Assembly: GCA_021229015.1 (NCBI GenBank)
Contig: CM037778.1
Coordinates: 12,372,956 to 12,436,955, forward strand
DNA length: 64,000 nt
Reading direction: 5' to 3'
From: Solen grandis
Lineage: Eukaryota > Mollusca > Bivalvia > Adapedonta > Solenidae
This document shows positions 24,598 to 34,818 of this stretch, piece by piece (the stretch's first letter is position 1; the number at the start of each line of letters is the position of its first letter). A program made the translations under genes and the position numbers. The notes under the pieces are model-generated. The model saw nothing but the letters and a program-made list of their open reading frames with translations. It was not told the origin of the DNA and ran no database searches.

Positions 24598-25373
24598 TGC
24601 AAGCTTTTAGTACTATTCTATGTTACGGAGACATGTGACATTTTCATATTTTCAGGATAGGACTGACATGTGTATATATGAATTTGATATATCTTAAGCT
24701 TGTTCATTTCATAGGAATCCTGGGATAACAAATCGGAGTAATATATGTGCGAATTTTAATCTGAATTTTCTTGCAGCTTCCCAGGACAACGTTTTATTTT
24801 CTTTTGTATTGACTATTCATTTCATTTCAGAGAGTTTGTTTGAAAGCCATTGCGAACGGAAAGATGTGTTGTTAGGCTATGTTAGGTTTTATTTTAAACT
24901 TTGTGCCATTTGTTTTGCAGGAAATTGTCATTTGAGATACTCGTTACAGCGTTAGTGCCCGTTGTGATATATTTTGATTAGTACTGAGAAGTTAATCGTG
25001 TCATGTTATTTATTGTTAAAGTAACCATGTTACTTTATATATAATACTTGGGGACCCCATATATTTAAAATTGATCCAGTGCTCCGGGTAAATTTGTTTT
25101 GCTGTCTAAGCCATTTTGGTTCTGACAAGGTACTTAAATCTGTTGAATCTACTAATTAGTGTCTACAGTTTGTTAAGTCGGAATACATTAAGTACTTCCT
25201 CTTAGTAATTTAGTTGCCAGTTTTCTAGAGTATGTTATTAGTGTAAGTTGTTGACACTAGCTATAATAACCAAACATACTACTGTAACACTGATTAACCT
25301 TATGGTCAGTTTGTTTTGTCTTGGTCTACCAAAGAGGGGTATTTCTATTAAAATGTCGGGGCGACATTTCCTC
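24598..25373. other. Non-coding part of the LTR element between integrase and polypurine tract
   Basis: No reading frame of note. A second purine-rich word (AAAGAGGGG) at about 25,331 and the inverted pair ATGTCGGGGCGACAT at 25,353-25,367 lie just before the polypurine tract. Confidence 0.5.
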
Positions 25374-25387
25374 AAAGAGGGGGAGGA
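25374..25387 (+). promoter_or_regulatory. Polypurine tract
   Basis: AAAGAGGGGGAGGA directly precedes the probable LTR start. In LTR elements such a tract survives RNase H cleavage and primes plus-strand DNA. Placement fits the integrase upstream and the TATA-bearing LTR downstream. Confidence 0.65.
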
Positions 25388-25803
25388 TTTCGCAGGGTGA
25401 ATTCTTCATAATATATCATAACATCTGCACTAAACCAGTCATTTCACTCGTTATAATTTGCACTAAACCAATCATTTCACTCGTTATAAAACCGATAGGG
25501 ATTTAAGCACGTGCAAACTATGCACCAGTGCACTTTGTTTGAAAGAATAACCGACGAGAGCCACTTCTAAGTCTTCATAGATTATTTGTATTTTCTTCAA
25601 CTCTCCATTGGCGCTTAACCCTTTACAGGAAAATGATTTGATTTTGTTGTAATTTTTTTTGATAAATCATTTATTTGTTTCCTCATTGTGACTATTCTTT
25701 ACCATGCATTTCTTTGAAAGAAAACACGGCGAGAGCCACGTCTAAGTCTTCATAGATTATTTGTATTTTCTTCAACTCTCCATTGGCGCTTAACCCTTTA
25801 CAG
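25388..25803 (+). repeat. Probable 3' LTR with two internal duplications
   Basis: Begins just after the polypurine tract at TTTCGCAGGG (an expected TG start is not visible) and ends near CCCTTTACAG. A ~33 bp unit beginning TGCACTAAACCA is duplicated at 25,426 and 25,459. A TATAAAA box sits at 25,485-25,491. A ~91 bp unit is repeated at 25,538-25,628 and 25,713-25,803, nearly identical over CTAAGTCTTCATAGATTA and the CCATTGGCGCTTAACCC end. The second duplication implies either a tandem LTR rearrangement or a variant U5. Confidence 0.6.
25485..25491 (+). promoter_or_regulatory. TATA box of the LTR
   Basis: TATAAAA placed after the duplicated 33 bp unit, where U3 promoter elements normally lie. 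Inferred from position only. Confidence 0.4.
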
Positions 25804-25987
25804 CCCGAAGCAGAACCCGTTTGACGGCGTGACACTTATATTACATAATAATAAAAAACAATGACAATAAAAAAAATCTTGAAATATTTTAGAATCACCA
25901 TAGTGTCATTTGTAAAGAAGAGGTTTATTATTTATACTTTAAAATTTGACAATTTAGCACTGGGATGTGAAGTAATTATTTTGACGT

Positions 25988-26012
25988 TTGTGTGTGTGTG
26001 TGTGTGTGTGTG
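25988..26012. repeat. GT microsatellite
   Basis: About twelve GT dinucleotides. Confidence 0.9.
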
Positions 26013-26221
26013 CTTATTTTAGTTTTTTTTGTGTGCTGTGATTGCCCTTAATTTCAGGCCCTGCTACGTTATATTATGGAATCATTGGTCAATATTTAAA
26101 TGGTGTGCATTTGATACCTTGTTTAATCGTTTGATTTCTTACAGAAGTGTCTCTGTGCTCAAGTGGATATCGTCAATGACTTACTGTAAGTTAGCCCATT
26201 TCTAATGTTGGCTCATGTCCA

Positions 26222-26310
26222 AGTCGGGTCATTCAAATTTTTCATGTGAGAAAGCCCTCTAGCTGGCTTGTCTAAGGTCAGTGTTTACCCAGGTGCCGTT
26301 GTCTTGCAGT
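26222..26310 (+). mobile_element. SINE family 3, partial
   Basis: Shares TTTTTCATGTGAGRAAGCC and CTAGCTGGCTTG with the fuller copy at 57,118-57,330. Both ends are missing. Confidence 0.55.
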
Positions 26311-27535
26311 GTTAACAAGGTTGTTGTAAATACACCCATGTGGTCACTTCATCCTCTGCAAAAGTCCCTCATTCATTTATAATCATTTGTCTGATCATTT
26401 CAAGTGTACTTTACGACTTGGAGGTACATTTGATCTGTTTAAACCAGTGTGGTATTTATAAAAGGTTTTGATTTGAAATGGTGATCATTTTAAGTAAGCT
26501 AGTTTTCAGAAAGTTCACAAAATGTCTAATTTCTGGGAACGACATTGTTGAATAATTTGTACATTATAGTATTGAAAAAATTCTCACCTGGGGATAGTAG
26601 TATTTTAGCACGTCTATGTAAAGACTATTCACTGTGTATTTGAAGCAGTCTTAAGCTATAATATGACATGATCAGGGATGGTGAATATTTTTGACCAGAA
26701 AGCGCAATAAAATGATTATATAGGGAGATATAACTTTGGATTTTTATGTCTACCATGTCCAACATGAGTAAAGAATAAAGCAGAAGGTGTGTGTTCAGTC
26801 TCCTGACACAACACATTTAAGTTGGTTGGTTTGTCAAAGGTTAGATTGTTGTTGACTAATGATTAAAACTGGTAGGAAGATTTACAGGTAGGGATTGGAA
26901 TGTTTTCATGTCTTACATGTCCAGTGTGGATAGATTTAAAGCAGGAGTATTGCTTTCATTCCCTTTGAAAAAGCTTGGTGCTCTTTTCTGACACAACATG
27001 TTTAAATTGGATGAGGTAATAGCTGACTTATGTTAAAATTTCTGAAAATTTCAATTTGTTGGTGGAGCAGGCAAAGTAACAATAATTAAGCAAGATCTTT
27101 TTGTATTTTTTAGATAGCACCCAATTTCACTCCTTTTCACAAATTACACAATACGATTAAAAAAATGTATATACAAGCCACTCTTGTCACAAAATCTGTA
27201 TCACTTATCATCACACATGTCTGGTCTAGCCGCACCAAATAGTAATTTGTGTAGTCGTTTTTACTGAGTAGGTTTTAACCTTTCTTAATCACAGATATCT
27301 AGATACCAACAACACTTTGAAAAAGTGTACATTTGTTCATAAAATACACCAATAACGTGTATGGCTTTACCAGAGAGAGATCTTGTATCAACATTTACAT
27401 ACATTTGGTTTTGCAAATTTGTACTTTATAAGTATTACTTTTTTGTTTACCTGAAGAGGTACATATTTTTGTTGCATTCTAGCAATAGCCCTTCTAGTGT
27501 ATGATATTCACTATTTTCCTTTATGCCTTTTTATT

Positions 27536-27778
27536 AGTTCCCTACCGGTGTTTACAGGTTTGCCCTCTGTCTGTTCGGATGTCCGGAAATCTGGATCCCG
27601 AGATACCTTAAAAACCGTATTATGAAAATTGGAATATATGAATAAATGGTTGTATGGAGATTCTGCACGTCACTTTGTTTCTTTTCTAGGACCAAAATTC
27701 TGGTTGCTATGGTAACGGAAAAAATATGCACCTCACTGGTAGGTGACTGTTTTACGCGCAACACCAATTACTTGTTAC
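27536..27778 (+). mobile_element. MITE-like repeat, forward copy
   Basis: Starts TAGTTCCCTACCGGTGTTTA and ends CGCGCAACACCAATTACTTG. The same element lies inverted at 60,627-60,893, sharing both termini and the internal words TCCGGAAATCTGGATCC and AATCTGGTTGC-type stretches. No coding capacity. Confidence 0.6.
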
Positions 27779-28014
27779 CCTACAAATCAGGAGACTTTTG
27801 ATTTGTTACTTTTTCTGTCTCTCAACTGGGCATTTTAAGAGTGTTTTCCCTTTCAATTTTGCCATTTGTTATTGTGTTTTATTCTTGTCCACTTACACAA
27901 TTTAGAATGAGGCCTAATGCCCATCAACAATACATAGCACTAAGTAATACTGAAATTTCATATATCAGAAATTATAAAAATACCCAAATATTTAATTTCG
28001 TAATAACTTATATA

Positions 28015-28152
28015 CCTGTACCCCCCTTGCTTGGCACTCAGCATATAAGGGTAATTCCAGGACTGGTTTGCCCAAGTGGAATAATAGTAGACATTGTCTC
28101 CAAATGACTGAAATACTGTTGGTGGGATGTTAAACTCAGTAAATAAACAAAT
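28015..28152 (+). mobile_element. SINE family 2, 3' portion
   Basis: Contains CTTGCTTGGCACTCAGCATA, then GACATTGTCTCCAAATGACT and GTTGGTGGGATGTTAAAC, and ends in an AAATAAACAAA tail. The tRNA-like 5' head is missing. Other copies are at 31,118, 53,980, 57,470 and 60,940 (reverse). Confidence 0.7.
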
Positions 28153-29086
28153 TGTATGTGTAAGCTAAATTTTTATTTATCTCAAAATTAAGTCAAGTAA
28201 TCAAATATTTCATATTGAATTAAGGGAATAATGGAATGTGTTCATACCATATTTAAGTATGTAAGTATCACTTAGAGCTAATCATTGATGGTGAATTTAA
28301 GCCTGGTATGACAGATACATGAACCTACTCTAAAGTTCTATATCTACAGATTCATCATTGCAGTTATCAATATTTTCACTCTCGGCTTTACGACATGTGG
28401 AAATTGTATTTCTCTGACAAGTGGTGAACTATGTTCTCACACTGTGAAATAAATACACATATCTTCAGTGTATACCATGGACCATAGAGAAACCATATCA
28501 GACTGGAAGTGATTTCTCAATCAAGACAACTTTAACAGTGTTTTATACCTTTCTCATTGTAAAGGCATCAATGTGTAATAAGGCTATCCTAGACCTCTGT
28601 TCTCCAAAATAATTACTGAAGTATAATTTTCGAGCTCATGCTCAAAATATGACTATTGGATTCATCAGGGATTTGAGCATGAGTTTTGTTTTTGAGTCTT
28701 AGATTGTATGAAATTATTTTGAATATCTTTGGTCTGGTTTCCTATGGTTAGAACTTTTTGAAAAATGTCACTGGTTCTCAGTGCCGTGTGCTTGACATGT
28801 TTTCATACACACCCAGGCATTCTAGATTTTGATGGAATCTCATCAAAGATTAAAATAAGGGACTTTTTCATTAATGAATTCATAGTTTTTAAGGACAGAG
28901 GTTTAAAATCATGGGGACCATTGCCATGGTTACAGAATCGGACCAGTTATTGATATTGTTCAATTCCAAATATTAAGTCTCTACATAACATGCTTTTGTT
29001 AAAAATGGATTTTATAAAATGGACATTTAGAAATTTTGTTCAATGCATAGACCATTTCACCAGAGAAATCTGCAATTCCCATTATA
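28153..29086. other. Non-coding, nothing recognised
   Basis: AT-rich sequence with no supported gene. A loose inverted pair (GAGCTCATGCTCAAA / TTTGAGCATGAG) lies between 28,631 and 28,684. Confidence 0.5.
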
Positions 29087-29266
29087 ATTAACATGACTCC
29101 AAAACGCCCCGAAATTAATATGCATATCGGTTTAACCAGTGAAAAGTTGTACAAACCTCCGACAAACAAATGCACGTGAATCTTGTTTTCAATGGTTACC
29201 TTAGTTCAACAACCTTCGACAAACATTTGGGACGGGGATATACCTGTTTTGGCGTCATGTTAATAC
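29087..29266. mobile_element. Small MITE with terminal inverted repeats
   Basis: The ends ATTAACATGACTCCAAAAC and GTTTTGGCGTCATGTTAAT are inverted repeats of 19 bases with one mismatch. A diverged relative at 30,600-30,790 shares GCATATCGGTTTRACCA. No coding capacity. Confidence 0.6.
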
Positions 29267-29927
29267 TCAGTATAATTCGCTGATTTAAATTGACCTATCT
29301 GTGACTGGGGAAAATTTTCAAATGTATGTTTATTTCGCATTAAACAATGTGTGGAATTAATACACCACCATGTTAATTGATTTACGTAGGTTTAAGTCTC
29401 TTTCCATAGTGAAATTGTCAATTAATATTTTAATTCTAACTTGTCTAGCAGGTAATATAAATTTTTATTAAATTTGAATACGTAAAAGATTATATTTCTC
29501 TTGACATTTATTTTTATTCATTTTTCATGCTTCTTTGTAATCTATGGGTAAGGTTTCATAAAATGTAACTTAAACTGTTTTATCTTCTCTAATATTCTTC
29601 TGCCTCTTATAGCTTATCTTTCAGTTCCTTTAATTCAGTATCTCACGTGTATGATGTTATTATGTCACGAAAGCAGTAAGAATAGAGAAATATTGTGTAA
29701 GATGAATAAATAATTTTTAATCTTAATTGCTTGCTGTTTCGTTTCCAGCAGATATATTTGTGTATGTTATGGTGAATTTCTACACCTGATTCTTAATGTA
29801 TTTAGTGTATGTGTACATTCACAGTAATGTAAAATTAGACTCTTAAAGATAATTGAGCGGTATTCTTTATGGTCTTTAAAATACGGAATAGATATATTGC
29901 ATGCAGAAATATTCTAGATTATATGGA
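29267..29927. other. Non-coding, nothing recognised
   Basis: AT-rich, no gene or repeat signal beyond scattered homopolymers. Confidence 0.5.
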
Positions 29928-30205
29928 CAAGTGGTAACATACCCGACATTGGATCTGAAGGTTGTGGGTTCGAATCCTGTGAGGGGCAAGTAAATTTCAT
30001 GGATCTTCACTGACGCAAACCCAAGAACCATTGAGAGGGATTAGTACTATAAGTTGTTATAACTTTTTCCTAATCAACGTAAAATAAATGTTATAACTTT
30101 TTCCCAATCAACATAAAATAAATGTTATAACCTTTTCCCAATCAACGTAAAATAAATGTTATAACTTTTTCCCAATCAACGTAAAATAAATAAGTTTAAA
30201 ACTTA
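29928..30205 (+). mobile_element. tRNA-derived SINE, family 1, with expanded tail
   Basis: tRNA-like head with B box GGTTCGAATCC near 29,967, body AACCCAAGAACCATTGAGAG, and a tail in which a 34 bp unit is repeated four times. Same family as 1,895-2,090 and 35,081-35,172. Confidence 0.75.
30056..30191 (+). repeat. 34 bp tandem repeat, 4 copies, in a SINE tail
   Basis: Units start at 30,056, 30,090, 30,124 and 30,158, each reading GTTATAACTTTTTCCCAATC then AACGTAAAATAAAT with one or two substitutions. The unit is the normal single-copy tail of this SINE family. Confidence 0.92.
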
Positions 30206-31117
30206 TTGTGATATTTAGGAATCAAGCTTAACTCTTGTGACTACATAGAAATAAACAAGCAGTTGCAATTGTCTGGCACCAAGCTTTATATGCATGGAGA
30301 CATTGTTTAGAACCATAATTTCAGATTTAGCTAGAATTATTAGTCGTAGAATTATTGGCACCTATTTTTGTTGACTCTTTCTCATTCTTAGCGAAACTTC
30401 CATGCACCATCTAAATATTGGAAATTAAATTTTGTAAAACAACAATAGCAAAGGGTATATTCTTAATTTTTATTAAATTACAAATACTACAGTTTTAGTC
30501 TTGTTGTGTTTTAACAGCACACTATTATAAATTTCAAAGGCACCGTTCAATTATCTTCAAATACAATGTGATAAATTGACTGTTTTGAGATACATGATTT
30601 TATATAGCATGGCGCCAAACCGCCTCAGTATGAATAAGTATATCGGTTTGACCAATTAATAGCTATACAAAGGTCCATTATACAAATGTACGGAACATTA
30701 CTTTTAGTTAGTTAACTTTGTTGAACAATCTCTGATAAATGTTAGGGCAGGGAAATGCTGGTATTGGTACCGTGTTAATTATGGTCATGTTTCTACCACT
30801 AGTTTCAATATCTTGATTTTATAAAGGGAAATGTTTAAGCAGAAATACTTTGAAGTAACAACTTACTGTGGGGAGAGACTTCAAATGAAGTGGGAAATGC
30901 TGAAGGGCGTAGTTGACCTTATTAGCCTCAACATTGTGGATATGACTGCAATTTCAACTTTATCTTGTTTAATTTATTTGCACAGTAAAGTGTTACCACA
31001 TTATTTTCGCCTTTGACTTTTTTCCTTTTGCTATCCTTAATTATGCATTCATGTAGTTCAACATTTTCATTAAATTGATTTATTATTTCTTGTGTGAGGT
31101 CTGCAATGACTTAAAAG
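30206..31117. other. Non-coding with diverged MITE relative
   Basis: Contains 30,600-30,790, a diverged relative of the MITE at 29,087 (CATGGCGCCAAACCGCC near the left end and GGTACCGTGTTAATTATGG near the right). Nothing else recognised. Confidence 0.45.
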
Positions 31118-31460
31118 CCGTACCGTTAGCCAAGGGGTTTAGAGGTGGTCGTGGGTTCAAACACCGACTGTGACGTGCCAAAGTCGTAAAAAATGGTCCT
31201 TGTATAGCTTCCTTGCTTGGCGCTCAGCATATACCGGTATTTTTAGGACTGGTTGACCCGGTGTCATGATAATGTGACTGGGTGTGGTATCATGTCTCAT
31301 GTTTACGGCATGATACTGCAGTGTGGCTGCATAATGTGACTGGGTGTGGTATCATGTCTCATGTCTACGGGGTGATACTGCATTGTAGCAGCACTATGTC
31401 TCAAGTAGACAAAAGTCACAAATGACTGAACTTCTGTTGGCGGGGCGTTAAACAAACCAT
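31118..31460 (+). mobile_element. SINE family 2 with internal duplication
   Basis: tRNA-like head with B box GTGGGTTCAAAC near 31,150. Body contains CTTGCTTGGCGCTCAGCATA and GATAATGTGACTGGGTGTGG. The end GTTGGCGGGGCGTTAAAC is the conserved family terminus. The body segment from AATGTGACTGGGTGTGG to TGATACTGCA.TGTRGC is present twice in tandem (from about 31,268 and 31,332). Confidence 0.75.
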
Positions 31461-33133
31461 TTATAATACATTTCCCCACACAATTTAGCCTGCTGCCGGG
31501 GGTGGGGTGGGGGGTTTAATTCAATTTCGTACTTTCAGTTGTTAAATGGAATTTCAGCATCGCAACATTGCATGATTATAAAATATCACACTAGAAACAA
31601 ATTTATGAGATAGAAAAAAATCCCTTTTACTTCTTTGTCTATGGTAAAAAACTGTAATGGGAGCGTATGCCTTTAAAACTATCTCATTATATTTTTTTAT
31701 AAGCAAATTTTGTTTAGCTCCATCAAGCTTTTATATCACCGGACATATATTTTGAACAACATTATGATTATTTTTAAGGCTACTTCAAAACAGAAGGCAG
31801 AGGGTAGGTGAAATAAAAAATATAATTCTGAAATTTGCTGTTGCTCTGAAAACGATATTTGGAGAGGGCACAACAACAAAAACAGCAAATCTATCAAATA
31901 AACAATAAAAACAATAAAAATAAACGTATACACACTGACCCAGTGTAAAAAAAGGCCATGTACCATGCAGATAGGGACATAACACGTTGGACATGCATCC
32001 CCCTAAAACAAATATTATCAACAGAAAAATATAAACAATTTGTGTCTCGTCTACTTGGTTGATTTTATATGGTGAGCATTCATCTAACCTTCATGGTTAA
32101 AGTCCATAGAAATCGAAACACTTCATTGTTTATACCAGAGGTAAACACATTTGAAAAAAATAATTAGAAAAAAAAGACAATGGCAATACATATAGCATCA
32201 GCCTTAAGTTATTGCAACTATCATTAATTTTTGATCATGGTCAGTCAATTTATCGTGGAATTTTTAAAGCAAATACAATGATACAATGATTTTGCTTTGC
32301 TCGAAATGTATTTTCCATGCATTTTTGACAGTATTTTCACCTGTTATTTATATAAAACACATCATAAGTTACAAATTAGGATAAAACATTGTATTTAGAA
32401 TGCATTTTTCCCATTCTTAAATGTTTTATTCTTTTCAACAAATTTTAGCAAAACGTAATGTTTTACCATAAGCTAAATCTCTAAATAAAGCATATTGTTT
32501 TTAAAGTCTGTTCAAATCTTAAGTACTTATGTGCAAAATTTAAAATAATAATAATAATAAAAATATCCGTTGAAAAAAAAACAACAAAAAAAAAAAAACG
32601 CCTTTAAGGTGAATCACCTTGACCCACTGTACATTTGAGAGGTAACTATTAGTTCAGAATTGATTTGAGTCTGGGTTTGTGTTCACGTCCTTTCAGATCG
32701 TCGCTCTAATCAACAATAGGAACAATGTATCCAGTGGCGATAGTAGCAGACATCAAACATTTTAATCGCTTCAGGTTAATGGTTAAAAAATGTATAGTCA
32801 ATGCCTCCATTTATCCATTTTTAATATCAATATAATAAAAAGTCGGGATATTACCTTTTTTTCGATAGAGTATACATCTTATTACATACTTTAATATACT
32901 CTTCGCTTTTTTTCTTTCTGAAAATCCAAATGCAAACAATGATTTAAATGTCCTAGATTAAAAAATATATATTTTCAGGTTTTAAATAAATCAACGTAAT
33001 ATGTCAATATGGGATTCTGATGTCGTGTATCTCAAATACTGTAAGTCAATAGATATATTAGAAGTTGTGTAAACAAACATTTTATCTTTAAATTAGGATT
33101 ACTTTACTCTTCAAATGTAGTCGAAATGAAATA

Positions 33134-33135
<2 letters not shown>
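31461..33135. other. Non-coding, nothing recognised
   Basis: AT-rich. A near-palindrome AAGGTGAATCACCTT lies near 32,607. No gene is supported on either strand. Confidence 0.5.
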
Positions 33136-33175
<40 letters not shown>

Positions 33176-33192
33176 TACATACATACATACAA
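33136..33192. repeat. CT and ACAT microsatellites
   Basis: A CT run of about 17 units is followed directly by about five TACA units. Confidence 0.95.
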
Positions 33193-33283
33193 ATTTACAG
33201 AGAAGCATGTATACAAGTTTTAATCAGTTATGCATTAAGGACCTATTTGTCAAAATCTAACAATGACTTGACTAAACTATTTG

Positions 33284-33422
33284 AGTTAACCGTCGCTTCG
33301 ACCCTTTTTTTAGTCATATAGCGACGTCCAGCTAATTACAGGTGGAGGAAGAGGCCGGATGCACAGAGGCACACAGGTAGAACCACCGACCTATCGCATG
33401 CCAGCTGGAAGGCTTCCTAAAA
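33284..33422 (-). mobile_element. SINE family 3 fragment, reverse strand
   Basis: Reverse complement carries GGAAGCCTTCCAGCTGGCAT, GGTCGGTGGTTCTACC and CGTCGCTATATGACT, matching the copy at 57,118-57,330. Confidence 0.7.
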
Positions 33423-33839
33423 TCTAATAATAATCTTTTTAATATCAATGCAATTTTAATGCCGTGACTTATATTTCACAGCTTAATGAACATAGAATGA
33501 AATTGATTGTTCTGCATCAGGTTTACATTTGTGTTTAAGCCAATTTGTGTTTTTTTTTTCAATGAAGATGACTTCAACTCTCATGAAACTTGACATGAAT
33601 TTCACGGCTAAAAGAACATGGTAAATATTGATTGTTCTGCCTTGGGTTTACCTTTGCTTTAAGCTTTTTTCATGAACATGGTTTCACATCATCATAAAAC
33701 TTGATACAATGTACATATGAAGATATAAACTTTTAAAGAGACAAGAAAACATTTGGTTGTGACCAACGTATGCCAGCAGGGCACCAGTGTCGCAGAGACA
33801 CATTTCCTTGTTATTACAGCTCAACTATAACCAAAGTGT

Positions 33840-34014
33840 GTACAGTCAAACCTGTCTTTAACGATCAAGGGAACAAGAGAAGACCGCTTAACAAAGGTGG
33901 TCGTTAAATAAAGGTTAATAAAAACAAAAGGCTACTTTGGTGAAATTAAAACTGACCGTTAAATGCAACCGACCGCTAAAAGCAGGTGACCGCTAATACG
34001 GATTCAACTGTATA
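33840..34014. mobile_element. Small MITE with TACAGT termini
   Basis: Left end TACAGTCAAACCTGTCTTTA and right end TACGGATTCAACTGTA form an imperfect terminal inverted repeat. The interior is full of GACCGYTAA and GGTCGTTAAA words. About 175 bp, with no coding capacity. Confidence 0.65.
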
Positions 34015-34442
34015 TTAATCTTAGTGATGAGAGGTATACATTTAGTTCGAGTGAGGAAAAATAAATTCAGACTAGACAAAGTGATTTTATCCCCATGTTT
34101 TCTCTAACAACAGTAATTACTTTGGGAATGTATCCTGGAAGATGAGTCATTTTGCTTCGATAAAGCATCGAGCGAAATGTCAGAAATTAGCTACCATACT
34201 GTATGCCAGTACTCTCAAGTAAAGGATTTCTTATTTACAGGAACATACACGTTTTACTCAATATGTTCGCAAGCAGTACGGTGTTCCAAATGACATGTGA
34301 CTTGGAATTTATACAGCAGTCATTTGCCACTGACGGGCAACATGACAGCATTTGACATGTATCGAAGAAGCTGATAGTTCAAACAACGCCGAGTGTTGCT
34401 GGTTACTCTGGCATTGACAGACATGTCAAAATATAGGTGTCT
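34015..34442. other. Upstream region of the lectin gene
   Basis: Presumed promoter and 5' untranslated region of the gene that starts at 34,443 or 34,500. I see no clear TATA box or other core promoter element, and an upstream non-coding exon cannot be excluded. Confidence 0.35.
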
Positions 34443-34818
34443 ATGAAGACGGTATGCAGGACTGCGTACAAAAATATTTTGCGATTCATATGCTGTAATA
34501 TGGCATGGGCATTGGTATCCGTAAGAACTGTTGCTATAGTGTCTGTAATTATTATGAGTTTTGGTATGAAACATGTTGAAGGAGTGTTTGAACAGTTCTC
34601 AAAAATAGAAGATAACGTTTTGGCTACACCGTTTTCGTCGATGACAGCCAGGAGTCAATCTATGTGTTGCGGTCTGTGTCAGAGGATGACCAATTGTTCG
34701 GCGGTGTCTTACTACAGTGATGACCAGACGTGTTTCTACGGTACTCAGAGCGTTCTGGGTGACGCAAGTCTGCTGCAGGACGTCCAGGGACGGTCCGTGT
34801 ACTACAGAGAGGAAACGG
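34443..34818 (+). CDS. Exon 1: signal peptide and PAN/apple-like module
   Basis: Open from ATG at 34,443 to the donor GT at 34,819 (phase 1). An in-frame ATG at 34,500 (Met20) begins a cleaner signal peptide, [19 protein letters not shown], and may be the real start. The hydrophobic core spans about residues 21-41. Residues 67-100 carry [19 protein letters not shown] and TCFYG, the Cys spacing seen in PAN/apple-type domains, which bind proteins or sugars. N84-C-S is a possible N-glycosylation site. The module is shorter than a classic apple domain (about 80 residues), so PAN-like is the safer label. Confidence 0.75.

Larger units (their letters stand above)
23611..25803 (+). mobile_element. 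3' portion of a Ty3/Gypsy-like LTR retrotransposon
   Basis: The segment contains an integrase followed by about 775 bp without recognisable coding, a polypurine tract (AAAGAGGGGGAGGA, 25,374-25,387) and a probable 3' LTR to about 25,803. Protease, reverse transcriptase and RNase H are not visible; they would lie in the gap or in the distorted block. The integrase style and its chromatin-element-like C-terminal half fit Ty3/Gypsy elements of invertebrates. No env-like reading frame is seen. The right boundary rests on the end of a duplicated LTR segment and is not confirmed by a target-site duplication. Confidence 0.8.
25804..27535. other. Non-coding with GT microsatellite and SINE fragment
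   Basis: No coding signal of length. Contains a GT repeat (25,988-26,012) and a piece of SINE family 3 (26,222-26,310). A possible 41-nt exon flanked by good splice signals lies at 26,145-26,185; it is discussed as a weak lead only. Confidence 0.55.

Noticed and set aside
33136..34014. CRISPR-like or other prokaryotic repeat array
   Set aside because: The repeats here are microsatellites, a SINE and a MITE; no spacer-repeat regularity or cas genes.
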